DNA of 64,000 nt from an uncultured bacterium (GTDB lineage Bacteria; Bacillota; Clostridia; UBA1381): the NCBI GenBank assembly GCA_905215805.1, contig CAJMRL010000002.1:124001-188000 (forward strand), written 5' to 3'. The notes below the pieces were generated by a model. The model did no database searches, had not been told where the DNA came from, and saw nothing but the letters and a program-made list of their open reading frames with translations. Positions 35,954 through 44,485 of the stretch are shown here, piece by piece. The number at the start of each line of letters is the position of its first letter. Within the stretch, counting starts at the first letter, position 1. Position numbers and translations under genes: made by a program.

Positions 35954-36026
35954 TTTGTGAATGTTTTTATTTACATATTTGAAATACTGGTTTGGCAAAA
36001 TTGATTTGGTAAAGGAAGATGGTTGT

Positions 36027-36437
36027 ATGAATATAAGAATAGCAGATAATTCGGATATTAATCTATTGTCAAAAAAAGATATACATATAAGCAGACAAGA
36101 AATAGAAAATTTAGTTTTTCTGAAGCGGGTTTATATTATGGAGACTGAAGGATATTTTGCCGGATGGTTAAGATATAATCTTTTTTGGGGTAATACGCCG
36201 TTTATGGATATGCTGTATATTTTAGAAGAATATAGAGCTAAGGGATTGGGAAGAAAATTTATCTTGTTTTGGGAAGAACAAATGAAAAAGTATGGATATA
36301 GTGTTGTAATGACTTCAACCGTTTCAAATGAATATGCTCAGCATCTGTATTATAAGTTAGGATATAAAGCGATTGGAGGATTTACTCCATATAATGAGCC
36401 ATATGAAATAATTTTGGAGAAAAAATTGCATTTATAA
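36027..36437 (+). CDS. Small GNAT family N-acetyltransferase
   Basis: 136 residues. The core reads FMDMLYILEEYRAKGLGRKF, with RAKGLG as acetyl-CoA loop, and SNEYAQHLYYKLGYK near the end. The start at 36027 is chosen for AAAGGAAG; the frame is open further upstream without a ribosome site. It lies 73 bases after the preceding GNAT gene on the same strand. Confidence 0.82.
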   Translation: MNIRIADNSDINLLSKKDIHISRQEIENLVFLKRVYIMETEGYFAGWLRYNLFWGNTPFMDMLYILEEYRAKGLGRKFILFWEEQMKKYGYSVVMTSTVSNEYAQHLYYKLGYKAIGGFTPYNEPYEIILEKKLHL

Positions 36438-36579
36438 GACTAATAAGATGAATGATTGGAAAAGGAAGCCATGTCAGAGATAACTCTAAAACTGCTCGTA
36501 TTGCGGAAGAATTGGAATATCCTGAAGGGGAACTGTATGATTATGTCCGAGACATAAATAATTTTACATATAAAAAGAT

Positions 36580-36637
36580 ACCCCGCGTATAAAGTGCATC
36601 TCCGTGAAAATCGGACAGATGCATTTATGCGTGGGGT
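36580..36637 (-). terminator. Terminator of the SGNH-DUF4358-MBOAT-DHHW operon
   Basis: Arms of about 21 bases (36637-36617 and 36601-36580 read on the minus strand, opening ACCCCACGCATAAATG) with one bulge and two wobbles, an inner CCG/CGG pair, and a T run ATCTTTTTATAT after it on the minus strand. Confidence 0.75.
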
Positions 36638-36661
36638 GGTGATGCTTAGGATTTTTATAAT

Positions 36662-37777
36662 CTATTGTAAAATAGAAACATCGGAACTCTCACATAAAGA
36701 GCTTAATCCAAACACATATAAAATTCTATCATAGCTGTTTTCCTGAGTCAGGCTGCTTACAGGATCAAGATAGTACCGTGTGTCAACCATATCAATTTCA
36801 CTGTAATGATTAATAAGGAAAGGCACAAGACAATGAGCGAAGCTGTCCTTTATAACCAACAGCTTTTCTCCGTTGGGATTGGAGTTGTTGACGATTTTTT
36901 CAATCCCGTGATTACCGTCAAGGAATATAGGATATTTGTCAAGCTTATTTAAATACTCATAAAAATATAATGAATCGCTGCTTGTTTCATCCTCAATATT
37001 TACACTTACATCAATGGGATATTCCCATACCTCAAGTATATCGCCCTGTTCAAGCCAAAGCGCACTTCTTGAATATGCTGTGCCGAAAAAATCCTTATAC
37101 CTTAGAATATTAAAATCCCATAAAGGTTTGTCAAATCCTATATTTTTACAGTATTCCAGATAAGCTGCATATGCTCCGGCAGTGGTCCAGTGATGATCAG
37201 TTTTATAATAAAGCTGAGAACCGTTTTTTTGATTTAAAAATGGTTCTATAAGATCGATTATTCCTATAAACTTTTCTGATTTTTTATACGCATATGATAT
37301 AAGTTCTTTGTCGTGATATTCAAGATGATTTTTTGGAAGCTTATCATCAAGTATATATCCGGCAGTAGGAACAATCATCATTGATGATGGAATGCCTGTA
37401 TATTCTGAGAAATTTATCATAGCATCTAAATTTTTGTCAAGTTTGTCATAATCATCATGAACCGGAGCATTGATAAGATACCCATCCTTTCCCTTATACA
37501 CTCCGTCAGTGCCGTTGCGACCGGTATAAAGTCGGGTGTAGGAATCAAGAGAAACCCAAATCGCTCTGAAAGGAAAGTGATCGGAGGTATAAGTTTCTGT
37601 CTGCTTTTCAAATTTTCCGTTCAGTATGTTTTCAATGCTCAATTCCGGAGCGGAAGAAAGCGAGCGCTTTTCCAAAAGAGAGACATCTGATTTTGGCAGA
37701 AGTATGATACCGGCAGCTGCGGAGAATATAAACAGACAGAAAAATATCACTAAATATAAATTACGTATTCTTGTCAT
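36662..37777 (-). CDS. DHHW family protein (AlgJ/AlgX-like)
   Basis: 371 residues. An N-terminal membrane anchor (YLVIFFCLFIFSAAAGIIL) precedes an extracytoplasmic domain of the DHHW family (PF14286), named for the TDHHWTTAGAYAAY motif seen near residue 200. KDSFAHCLVPFL near 310 is the SGNH-like nucleophile region. Such proteins work with MBOAT acyltransferases to O-acetylate surface polysaccharides, as AlgJ/AlgX do with AlgI. The start at 37777 follows AAGGAG; the frame is open upstream into the MBOAT gene. It is the last gene of a four-gene operon. Confidence 0.87.
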   Translation of the reverse strand: MTRIRNLYLVIFFCLFIFSAAAGIILLPKSDVSLLEKRSLSSAPELSIENILNGKFEKQTETYTSDHFPFRAIWVSLDSYTRLYTGRNGTDGVYKGKDGYLINAPVHDDYDKLDKNLDAMINFSEYTGIPSSMMIVPTAGYILDDKLPKNHLEYHDKELISYAYKKSEKFIGIIDLIEPFLNQKNGSQLYYKTDHHWTTAGAYAAYLEYCKNIGFDKPLWDFNILRYKDFFGTAYSRSALWLEQGDILEVWEYPIDVSVNIEDETSSDSLYFYEYLNKLDKYPIFLDGNHGIEKIVNNSNPNGEKLLVIKDSFAHCLVPFLINHYSEIDMVDTRYYLDPVSSLTQENSYDRILYVFGLSSLCESSDVSILQ

Positions 37778-37787
37778 AGCAATCTCC

Positions 37788-39179
37788 TTAAAATCTGAAA
37801 TACAAAAATGGGTTATAGCTGTCACTTACCAGTGAAGCAGTACATATTATAAGAATTACCGCAACAAATGTAAGTTCCAGTATGCCTGCAATTTTTGAAT
37901 CTCTTATTTTAGCATATAAGTTTTTCCATACGGGCAGCGAGGCTGCAATCGAAATTACCAGCAGCGGCGCGTATGAAATTGTAATGCTAAGCGCATCGTG
38001 ACCTATAAACTGCCCGCTGAACATAAATCCAATATAGTTAAACAATTCATTTGAATCAGTAAAGATAAATATTGCCCAACCGATTATAATGAAAAACAGC
38101 GCATATATATGGCTGACAAATGACGGAAGATTTTTTAGCAGACCGCCGTATATATATTTTTCCAATATAAGCAGAATAAAATAATATAATCCCCATATCA
38201 GAAAATTCAAGCTTGCACCGTGCCAAAGACCGGTGAGAGCCCAGACTGCAAGCATATTGAATATATGCCGTGCAGGTTTACAGCGGTTTCCGCCAAGCGG
38301 AATATATAAATAATCACGAAACCATGTTGAAAGCGATATATGCCATCTTCTCCAAAATTCTGTTATACTTTTTGAAATGTACGGATAATTAAAGTTTTCC
38401 ACAAATTCAAATCCAAACATTCTTCCTAAACCTATCGCCATATCAGAGTACCCGGAAAAATCGAAATAGATCTGAAAAGCATATGCAATAATACCTATCC
38501 ATGCCCCTGCCCAGCCAAGATTGTCCTGTAAGGGACGCATGGAATCCCACATCAGTCCCATTTGGTTTGCAATAAGAACCTTTTTTGCAAGTCCTACGCA
38601 GAAGCGTCGTATACCGGATGCAAATTTATCAATACTCTCACGACGGTACATAAGCTGTTTTTCAACATCCTTGTAGCGGACTATCGGACCGGCTATGAGC
38701 TGAGGAAAAAAGGAGACATACGTACCAAATGTTATAAGGCTTTTTTGAGCCTTAGTTTCATGCCGATATACATCTATAGTGTATGACATAGTCTGAAAAG
38801 TATAAAAGGAAATGCCTATTGGCAAAGGAATTGCGATTTTTGGCAAGAAGCTCATAAAGGGCAGGGATCGAAGCAATTCGTTGACAAATCCGGCATATTT
38901 AAATACCCCCAGAAGTCCGAGACTTATGATTACAGATAAAATTACGAACGCCTTTGAAAGGCGTTCGTTTGCTCTGTTTTTTTCAATCAAAAGTCCGAAT
39001 ATGTAGTTTGTTATTATGGACACGAACATAACCAATATGAATATCGGTTCGCCCCAGCCATAAAATATGAGGTTAACAATAAGTAAAAATGCGTTTCTGA
39101 AACGGCGCGGAGTGATATAGTATACCGCCAAAACTGCCGGAAGATACAGAAACATGAATATTAAGCTTGAAAAATACAT
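37788..39179 (-). CDS. MBOAT family O-acyltransferase (AlgI/DltB-like)
   Basis: 463 residues with 10 or so membrane helices. It begins MYFSSLIFMFLYLPAVLAVYY, as AlgI-type proteins do. The conserved GPIVRYKD, FDFSGYSDMAIGLGRMFGF-type region and the catalytic histidine in LTGLWHGASLNF are present. The family moves acyl groups across the membrane onto polysaccharides or teichoic acids. The ATG at 39179 lies 9 bases after GAGGA; a TTG nine bases upstream is less likely. The DHHW gene follows after 10 bases. Confidence 0.9.
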   Translation of the reverse strand: MYFSSLIFMFLYLPAVLAVYYITPRRFRNAFLLIVNLIFYGWGEPIFILVMFVSIITNYIFGLLIEKNRANERLSKAFVILSVIISLGLLGVFKYAGFVNELLRSLPFMSFLPKIAIPLPIGISFYTFQTMSYTIDVYRHETKAQKSLITFGTYVSFFPQLIAGPIVRYKDVEKQLMYRRESIDKFASGIRRFCVGLAKKVLIANQMGLMWDSMRPLQDNLGWAGAWIGIIAYAFQIYFDFSGYSDMAIGLGRMFGFEFVENFNYPYISKSITEFWRRWHISLSTWFRDYLYIPLGGNRCKPARHIFNMLAVWALTGLWHGASLNFLIWGLYYFILLILEKYIYGGLLKNLPSFVSHIYALFFIIIGWAIFIFTDSNELFNYIGFMFSGQFIGHDALSITISYAPLLVISIAASLPVWKNLYAKIRDSKIAGILELTFVAVILIICTASLVSDSYNPFLYFRF

Positions 39180-39194
39180 AGTCGGCAATCCTCG

Positions 39195-39668
39195 TTATTT
39201 TATATACTTGTCTATTATTTCTTTCGCCTTGGTGCTGTTTTCGGAAACAACAAATATCTCATAATCCCCGCTTGAAATAAGTACATAATCATCAAGCTTG
39301 GGAACCTCATCAGGTCTGTATGAGGAATAACTGTTTTTCTGAGATTCTATATGGCTCTTTATACCATTTTCCACATTTTCTTTAGCATCCGGCGATGAAA
39401 GCTTTATTATTGCATACTCATCGACTACTGCTTTTGTGCCGGCACCTGCCTTAAACTCTGCTATTTGTCCTTCTTCTATTCCATATCTTTTCTCCATGAT
39501 TGGCTGAGATATGTCGCTTAAGGTTTCGGAGAAAATTCCGGATTCGTTAAACTCGGAGGAAAGCGAGCTTATATCAATATCAGCTTGCTTTGTGGAGCAT
39601 GATGCTGCAGACAAAGCACACAAAGACATAAGCGATGTTAAATATATTAATTTTGACAGTTTATTCAA
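39195..39668 (-). CDS. DUF4358 lipoprotein
   Basis: 157 residues with TTG start 8 bases after AAAGGAGG. A lipoprotein signal peptide ends in LSAASC (Cys24), so the protein is probably anchored on the outer face of the membrane. The remainder fits DUF4358, with AIIKLSSPDAKENVENG and the end SGDYEIFVVSENSTKA. The family's function is unknown, but it often accompanies MBOAT and DHHW or SGNH genes in Clostridia, as it does here. Confidence 0.8.
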   Translation of the reverse strand: MNKLSKLIYLTSLMSLCALSAASCSTKQADIDISSLSSEFNESGIFSETLSDISQPIMEKRYGIEEGQIAEFKAGAGTKAVVDEYAIIKLSSPDAKENVENGIKSHIESQKNSYSSYRPDEVPKLDDYVLISSGDYEIFVVSENSTKAKEIIDKYIK

Positions 39669-39682
39669 TATATTGTCCTCCT

Positions 39683-41017
39683 TTAATTTTCATCGAGATT
39701 TTTTGATGACGCTTTTCCGTCATTTGTTGAGGTGCTGCCGGAATCGAGGTCTTTTGAAGCAGCTTTGTTTGAAGATGAGCTGCTTGAGCTTCCGGAGCTG
39801 CCCGAACTACTCGAAGATGAGCTTCCGGAGCTTCCTGAAGAGGAACTTCCCGACGATGAACTGCCGGAGCTGCCAGAAGACGAGCTTCCCGAAGATGAAC
39901 TGCCGGAGCTTCCCGAGGACGAGCTTCCCGAAGATGAACTTCTGCCAGAAGACGAGCTTCCTGAACTACCAGAAGACGAACTTCCGGACGAAGAGCTTCT
40001 CGACGATGAACTGCCGGAGCTGCCAGAAGACGAACTTCCCGAGGATGAACTTCCGGAACTGCCAGAAGACGAGCTTCCCGAGGATGAACTGCCGGAGCTG
40101 CCAGAAGACGAACTTTCCGAAGATGAGTTATCTGATGAGTTGCTTGAGGAGCTGTCCGATGAACTACCTGATGAAGATGAGGTAGCTGCTGAAGGAGAAG
40201 CAGAAGGTGCTCCGTTTTCATAATTTTTTTGTATATATATAAGGCATTTTTCATAGTATGATCTGTCGAAATGTATGCCGTCAGAGGCAGCGGAAGCAGG
40301 AAGCTCTCCTTTGCTGTTTGCAACAGCTGAGAAAATATCACAATATATAACGTCTTTGTCCTCAGCAACCTCTTTAATAAGCTTATTAATTTCTACAATA
40401 TTGTCATTTGTAAGACCATCTTCTGCCTTATCGCTTACCTCCGCGGAAACAGGAGTTACAGACAGAAGGTATATATCTGCATCGGGCTGATATTTTTTGG
40501 CGGTGTCAACGAGTGCTTCATATTCTGAAACAAATCTGTCAAGATTGCTCCAGCCCAATTCGTTTTCTCCGAACATCATAAAGATCTTCTTATAATTTTT
40601 GTTTGAATTAAGCTCATCAATAATCGGAACAGTACCATTATCTGTAGTCTCTGTGTCCGCCTGGTTAACTGTAAGCCCAACCTTAGCGAAATAATCCGCG
40701 CCGTCTACAAGATTATATATTTCCATTCCATCTATAAATGAATTTCCCAAGAAGCAAGAATCTCTATAAAAATCCTGATCGATATTTTTGCTGCCGGATT
40801 CAGCCGTAGGAGTAGGGGAAGCGGTCACTGTAACCTGAACTTCATTATTATTGCTCTTATTTTTATTGACACAGCCCCTTATACCAAGTATAATCAATAC
40901 TATAATAAGAAGTCCGAGTACCGCTACGATACATCGGTTGATCATAATTTGTCTTTTTCTGCGCTGTTTTTTTCTTTTTTGGATTTCATACATTCTTTTT
41001 TGATAATCTGAAGCCAA
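39683..41017 (-). CDS. Membrane-anchored SGNH hydrolase with Ser/Gly repeat tail
   Basis: 444 residues with TTG start after AAGGAG. A very basic N-terminus (KRKKQRRKRQ) is followed by one membrane helix (about 28-48), a short linker and a GDSL/SGNH domain: GNSFIDG (block I, about 91-97), MMFGENELG (block III) and SDGIHFD (block V, Asp246 and His249). Residues 271 to about 420 are almost only Ser and Gly in repeats of SSSSGSSGS type, followed by a charged end. The domain may deacylate or transfer acyl groups on a surface glycan with the MBOAT and DHHW partners. The repeat tail probably spans the wall. Confidence 0.8.
   Translation of the reverse strand: MASDYQKRMYEIQKRKKQRRKRQIMINRCIVAVLGLLIIVLIILGIRGCVNKNKSNNNEVQVTVTASPTPTAESGSKNIDQDFYRDSCFLGNSFIDGMEIYNLVDGADYFAKVGLTVNQADTETTDNGTVPIIDELNSNKNYKKIFMMFGENELGWSNLDRFVSEYEALVDTAKKYQPDADIYLLSVTPVSAEVSDKAEDGLTNDNIVEINKLIKEVAEDKDVIYCDIFSAVANSKGELPASAASDGIHFDRSYYEKCLIYIQKNYENGAPSASPSAATSSSSGSSSDSSSSNSSDNSSSESSSSGSSGSSSSGSSSSGSSGSSSSGSSSSGSSGSSSSRSSSSGSSSSGSSGSSSSGRSSSSGSSSSGSSGSSSSGSSSSGSSGSSSSGSSSSGSSGSSSSSSSGSSGSSSSSSSNKAASKDLDSGSTSTNDGKASSKNLDEN
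39755..40207 (-). repeat. Ser/Gly-coding low-complexity repeat
   Basis: About 450 bases of short near-repeats coding for Ser and Gly in the SGNH gene. On the plus strand the same bases read as repeats such as GAAGATGAGCTTCCGGAGCT, giving a spurious acidic frame (ELPEDELPELP). Such tracts tend to vary in length between strains. Confidence 0.85.
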
Positions 41018-41087
41018 TTTTATCAGTCTCCTTAAAACATAACATAAAAATTTATACTGCTTAAAGCATTTTCTACAATACTATACT

Positions 41088-41116
41088 ATTATAACATAGA
41101 ATAATATTCTTTTCAA
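41088..41116 (-). promoter_or_regulatory. Promoter of the SGNH-MBOAT operon
   Basis: On the minus strand TTGAAA (41116-41111), 17 bases, TATAAT (41093-41088) with extended TGT. Confidence 0.8.
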
Positions 41117-41201
41117 TGCCGAAAGCGAAATTTTTGTCGTTTATTATTATACAAATTTTTGAACATAGAATAAAAAATTTACAGCGTGATAACAATATTA
41201 C

Positions 41202-41234
41202 AAAACGGACTGCCCAAAAAGAGCAGTCCGTTTT
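41202..41234. terminator. Terminator after pflA
   Basis: Perfect 12-base arms AAAACGGACTGC (41202-41213) and 41223-41234 with A and T runs on both sides; it ends the pfl operon on the minus strand. Confidence 0.85.
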
Positions 41235-41238
41235 ATGT

Positions 41239-41976
41239 TTATAGACCTCGTGATTGTTTCATTGATTTCAGTATGATTTTCCGTGCTTCGAGAGCAGAGT
41301 CCTTTTCCAAAGGCGGAGTACCCTTTATCGGATATTCGATCCCCAGCTTTTTATATTTGACTTCGCCCATTGTATGATAAGGCAGCACATCGAGAGCTTT
41401 TATATTTTTTAAAGTTCCCAAGAAGCTGCCGAGCTGTTCGAGATAAGATGTATTATCTGTGATTCCGGGAACTACAACGTGTCTTATCCATATCGGAACT
41501 GATTTTTCATCAAGCCATTTTGCAAATTCTAATATATTTTTATTGGAATGTCCTGTAAGCTTAATATGCTCAGTATCGTTTATATGCTTTATATCAAGCA
41601 TTACTAAATCAGTGTACTTTATAATCTCATCAAATACATCGTTATCATGAGAATAAGTAACTCCGGAGGTGTCAAGACATGTATGAATACCGCGTTTTTT
41701 TGCCTTTTCAAATAATTCTATAAGAAAATGCGGCTGCAAGAGAGGCTCGCCGCCTGTAGCAGTGATGCCTCCCTTGCAGAAGTTTTTACAGCCTTCATAT
41801 TGTGACAATATCTCATCGGCAGTCATTTCGGTGCCTTCTCCTACAGTATCCCATGTGTCAGGATTGTGGCAATATAGACACCTCATCGGACAGCCCTGAA
41901 AAAATACTACAAAACGTATTCCCGGACCGTCAACAGTTCCAAAGCTCTCGATCGAATGAATACGTCCGGTATTCAT
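41239..41976 (-). CDS. pflA: Pyruvate formate-lyase activating enzyme
   Basis: 245 residues, radical-SAM enzyme that places the glycyl radical on pyruvate formate-lyase. The cluster motif CPMRCLYCH lies at about 29-37 (CxxxCxxC), followed by TGGEPLLQ and DIKHIND. FGTVDGPGIRFVVF is the usual N-terminal signature. The start overlaps the stop of the glycyl-radical gene by one base (TAATG), so the activase is coupled to its substrate subunit. A terminator follows. Confidence 0.95.
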   Translation of the reverse strand: MNTGRIHSIESFGTVDGPGIRFVVFFQGCPMRCLYCHNPDTWDTVGEGTEMTADEILSQYEGCKNFCKGGITATGGEPLLQPHFLIELFEKAKKRGIHTCLDTSGVTYSHDNDVFDEIIKYTDLVMLDIKHINDTEHIKLTGHSNKNILEFAKWLDEKSVPIWIRHVVVPGITDNTSYLEQLGSFLGTLKNIKALDVLPYHTMGEVKYKKLGIEYPIKGTPPLEKDSALEARKIILKSMKQSRGL

Positions 41977-42215
41977 TACATAGCCTCATGGAAGGTTCTT
42001 GAAATAACGTCGTCTTGCTGTTCCTTTGTAAGCTTGATAAAGTTTACAGCATATCCGGAAACTCTCACTGTAAGCTGCGGATATTTTTCCGGATGCTTCT
42101 GAGCATCGATGAGAGTGTCTCTGGTAAATACGTTTACATTAAGGTGATGTCCGCCCTGAGCGGCATAGCCGTCAAGAAGAGATACAAGATTATCAACCTG
42201 CTGATTTGTTGCCAT
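41976..42215 (-). CDS. Separate glycyl-radical subunit of pyruvate formate-lyase (GrcA-like)
   Basis: 79 residues that correspond to the C-terminal domain of ordinary pyruvate formate-lyase. The radical site is Gly54 in RVSGYAVNF, preceded by [17 protein letters not shown] and [10 protein letters not shown] and followed by the usual [19 protein letters not shown]. The start at 42215 is 8 bases after AAAGGA; an ATG nine bases upstream abuts that site and is unlikely. E. coli GrcA is a spare copy of this domain that repairs damaged enzyme, but here the large gene lacks the domain altogether, so this protein must supply it. It lies 28 bases after pflB and overlaps pflA. Confidence 0.9.
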   Translation of the reverse strand: MATNQQVDNLVSLLDGYAAQGGHHLNVNVFTRDTLIDAQKHPEKYPQLTVRVSGYAVNFIKLTKEQQDDVISRTFHEAM

Positions 42216-42243
42216 TTTAATCATCCTTTCTAATATACATTAA

Positions 42244-44316
42244 TTATTCAATATTACCTTCACAGCATCCGGGAGAAAGCTCTACTTCAAGATCTCCCAT
42301 GAATACCTCATCCTTTCCGAGTGCGTTCGGAACGATAGAGAAGGTGTTTGATATACCGTCCTGAGCATCCTTAAACGGAAGTTTTGCGACTGATGCAAGA
42401 GATGCAACAGCACCGTGGGTGTCGCGGCCGTGCATCGGATTTGCTCCTGGAGCAAGGGGAACACCGGCTTTACGTCCGTCCGGAGTGTTTCCTGTTTTCT
42501 TACCATATACGACATTTGATGTAATTGTAAGAATTGACATTGTAGGAACACTGTGGCGGTATGTGTGGTGCTTTCTTATCTTATCCATAAAGCGCTGAAC
42601 AATATCAACTGCTATTTGGTCGACACGGTCATCGTTATTGCCGTATTTGGGGAAATCTCCCTCTACATCATAATCAACTACGATTCCGTTTTCATCACGT
42701 ATGCACTTTACCTTTGCATATTTAATAGCGCTCAATGAATCAGCGACAACAGAAAGTCCTGCGATGCCTGTAGCGAAATAACGCTTTACATCTCTGTCAT
42801 GGAGAGCCATCTGTATACGTTCATAGCAGTACTTGTCATGCATATAGTGAATGACATTAAGCGTATTCACATAAAGTCCGGCAAGCCATTCCATCATATC
42901 GTCGTATTTCTGCATTACATCATCAAAATCAAGATAGTCACCTTCAACAGCCCTGTAGCGCGGACCTACTTGAGTCTTAAGACGTTCATCAACTCCGCCG
43001 TTTATAGCGTAAAGCAAACACTTTGCAAGGTTTGCTCTTGCACCGAAGAACTGCATTTCTTTTCCGACTCTCATTGAAGATACACAGCAAGCGATAGCAT
43101 AGTCATCACCATGTGTAACTCTCATAAGATCATCGTTTTCGTACTGTATCGAAGAAGTCTTTATAGACATCTTTGCACAGAAATGTTTAAATGCAGAAGG
43201 AAGATTTACAGACCATAATACGGTCATGTTCGGTTCCGGAGCAGTTCCTATATTATTAAGTGTATTGAGGTATCTGAAGGATGTCTTTGTAACAAGTGAA
43301 CGTCCGTCTATGCCCATTCCGCCGATAGATTCCGTTACCCATGTCGGATCGCCGGAGAAGAGTTCATTATACTCTGGAGTGCGGGCGAACTTTACAAGAC
43401 GCAGCTTCATGATGAAGTGGTCTATAAGCTCCTGAGCCTCTTCCTCAGTGATTACTCCGTTTTTGAGATCACGCTCAATGTAAATGTCTATGAACGTCGA
43501 TGTACGTCCAAGGCTCATTGCGGCGCCGTTTTGCTCTTTTACAGCTGCAAGATAGCCGAAATAGAGCCATTGGATAGCCTCCTGAGCATTCTTTGCCGGA
43601 CGAGAGATGTCAAATCCGTAAATCTCGCCGAGCTGTTTGAGTTCATCAAGAGCGCGTATCTGCTCTGAAAGCTCTTCACGGAGTCTTATATTTTCAGACG
43701 TCATTCTTACAAGAGAAGTATCAAGCTGATGCTTTTTATCGGCTATAAGATAATCGACTCCGTAAAGAGCAACACGTCTGTAATCTCCTATAATACGGCC
43801 TCTTCCGTAAGCATCGGGAAGTCCTGTTATAATAGCGGCATGTCTTGCTGCCTTCATCTCCGGTGTATATGCGTCAAATACTCCTTGGTTATGAGTTTTC
43901 CTGAAGCGTGTGAATATATCTACAATTTCCGGATCTACCGTGTATCCGTTTTGCGAGCAAGCGTTTTGCGCCATTCTTATTCCGCCGAAAGGCTGCAATG
44001 AACGTTTAAACGGCTTGTCCGTCTGGAAACCTACGATTTTTTCCTTATCCTTATCAAGATAACCTGCTTTATGTGAAGTTATAGTAGAAACGATTTTTGT
44101 ATCCATATCGAGAACGCCGCCGGCTTCTCTTTCTTTTTTGGAAAGCTCCATAACCTCGTCCCAAAGTTCTGTGGTCGCTTGTGTCGGACCGCTTAAGAAG
44201 CTTTCATCGCCATCGTACGGGGTATAGTTTAGCTGAATGAAGTCACGGACATTAACTGAACCGTTGCTCCATTTTCCGGTTGAAAAGCCTTCCCATTCAT
44301 TGAAAAATTCCTGCAT
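42244..44316 (-). CDS. pflB: Pyruvate formate-lyase body, lacking the glycyl-radical domain
   Basis: 690 residues instead of about 745-760. Pyruvate + CoA gives formate + acetyl-CoA. The catalytic cysteine pair is present at 410-411 in [11 protein letters not shown], and the fold is intact up to [13 protein letters not shown]. Where other enzymes continue into LLDGY and the radical domain, this one has about 17 acidic and Cys-containing residues ([19 protein letters not shown]) and stops. The missing part is encoded by the next gene, so the enzyme must work as two chains. The start at 44316 follows AGGAGG by 8 bases; the ATG six bases upstream is too close. Confidence 0.93.
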   Translation of the reverse strand: MQEFFNEWEGFSTGKWSNGSVNVRDFIQLNYTPYDGDESFLSGPTQATTELWDEVMELSKKEREAGGVLDMDTKIVSTITSHKAGYLDKDKEKIVGFQTDKPFKRSLQPFGGIRMAQNACSQNGYTVDPEIVDIFTRFRKTHNQGVFDAYTPEMKAARHAAIITGLPDAYGRGRIIGDYRRVALYGVDYLIADKKHQLDTSLVRMTSENIRLREELSEQIRALDELKQLGEIYGFDISRPAKNAQEAIQWLYFGYLAAVKEQNGAAMSLGRTSTFIDIYIERDLKNGVITEEEAQELIDHFIMKLRLVKFARTPEYNELFSGDPTWVTESIGGMGIDGRSLVTKTSFRYLNTLNNIGTAPEPNMTVLWSVNLPSAFKHFCAKMSIKTSSIQYENDDLMRVTHGDDYAIACCVSSMRVGKEMQFFGARANLAKCLLYAINGGVDERLKTQVGPRYRAVEGDYLDFDDVMQKYDDMMEWLAGLYVNTLNVIHYMHDKYCYERIQMALHDRDVKRYFATGIAGLSVVADSLSAIKYAKVKCIRDENGIVVDYDVEGDFPKYGNNDDRVDQIAVDIVQRFMDKIRKHHTYRHSVPTMSILTITSNVVYGKKTGNTPDGRKAGVPLAPGANPMHGRDTHGAVASLASVAKLPFKDAQDGISNTFSIVPNALGKDEVFMGDLEVELSPGCCEGNIE

Positions 44317-44372
44317 GAGCATCTCCTCCTTATATGTATCGCAATTTGTTTATTTATCTTTTTTACAATATT

Positions 44373-44401
44373 AATATACTATATATCGACGGATTTGTCA
44401 A
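44373..44401 (-). promoter_or_regulatory. pfl operon promoter
   Basis: On the minus strand TTGACA (44401-44396), 17 bases, TATATT (44378-44373). No Rex-type TTGTGAA palindrome was seen. Confidence 0.75.
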
Positions 44402-44485
44402 TGTAAAAAATATATGTTTTTTTTACCTCTTTTCATAGAAAGTTTGTATGGTTTTTCTGGTAAAAAATAAAAATGATAAAAATTA

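Noticed and set aside
36452..36592. 46-residue plus-strand frame after the small GNAT gene (MIGKGSHVRDNSKTARIAEE...)
   Set aside because: No convincing ribosome site, it ends inside the terminator hairpin of the minus-strand operon, and I recognise no family. A gene remnant is possible but not supported.
39732..40223. Long plus-strand frame of 163 residues with ELPEDELPELP repeats
   Set aside because: It is the mirror of the Ser/Gly repeat of the minus-strand SGNH gene, has no ribosome site or promoter, and its composition follows from the repeat.
42216..42224. Longer N-terminus (extra Met-Ile-Lys) for the glycyl-radical subunit
   Set aside because: That ATG touches the AAAGGA ribosome site; the ATG at 42215 has normal spacing.
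44400..44485. Possible terminator after rmuC
   Set aside because: Only TTTTTTACC and GGTAAAAAA pair across a long loop; this is too AT-rich and weak to call.
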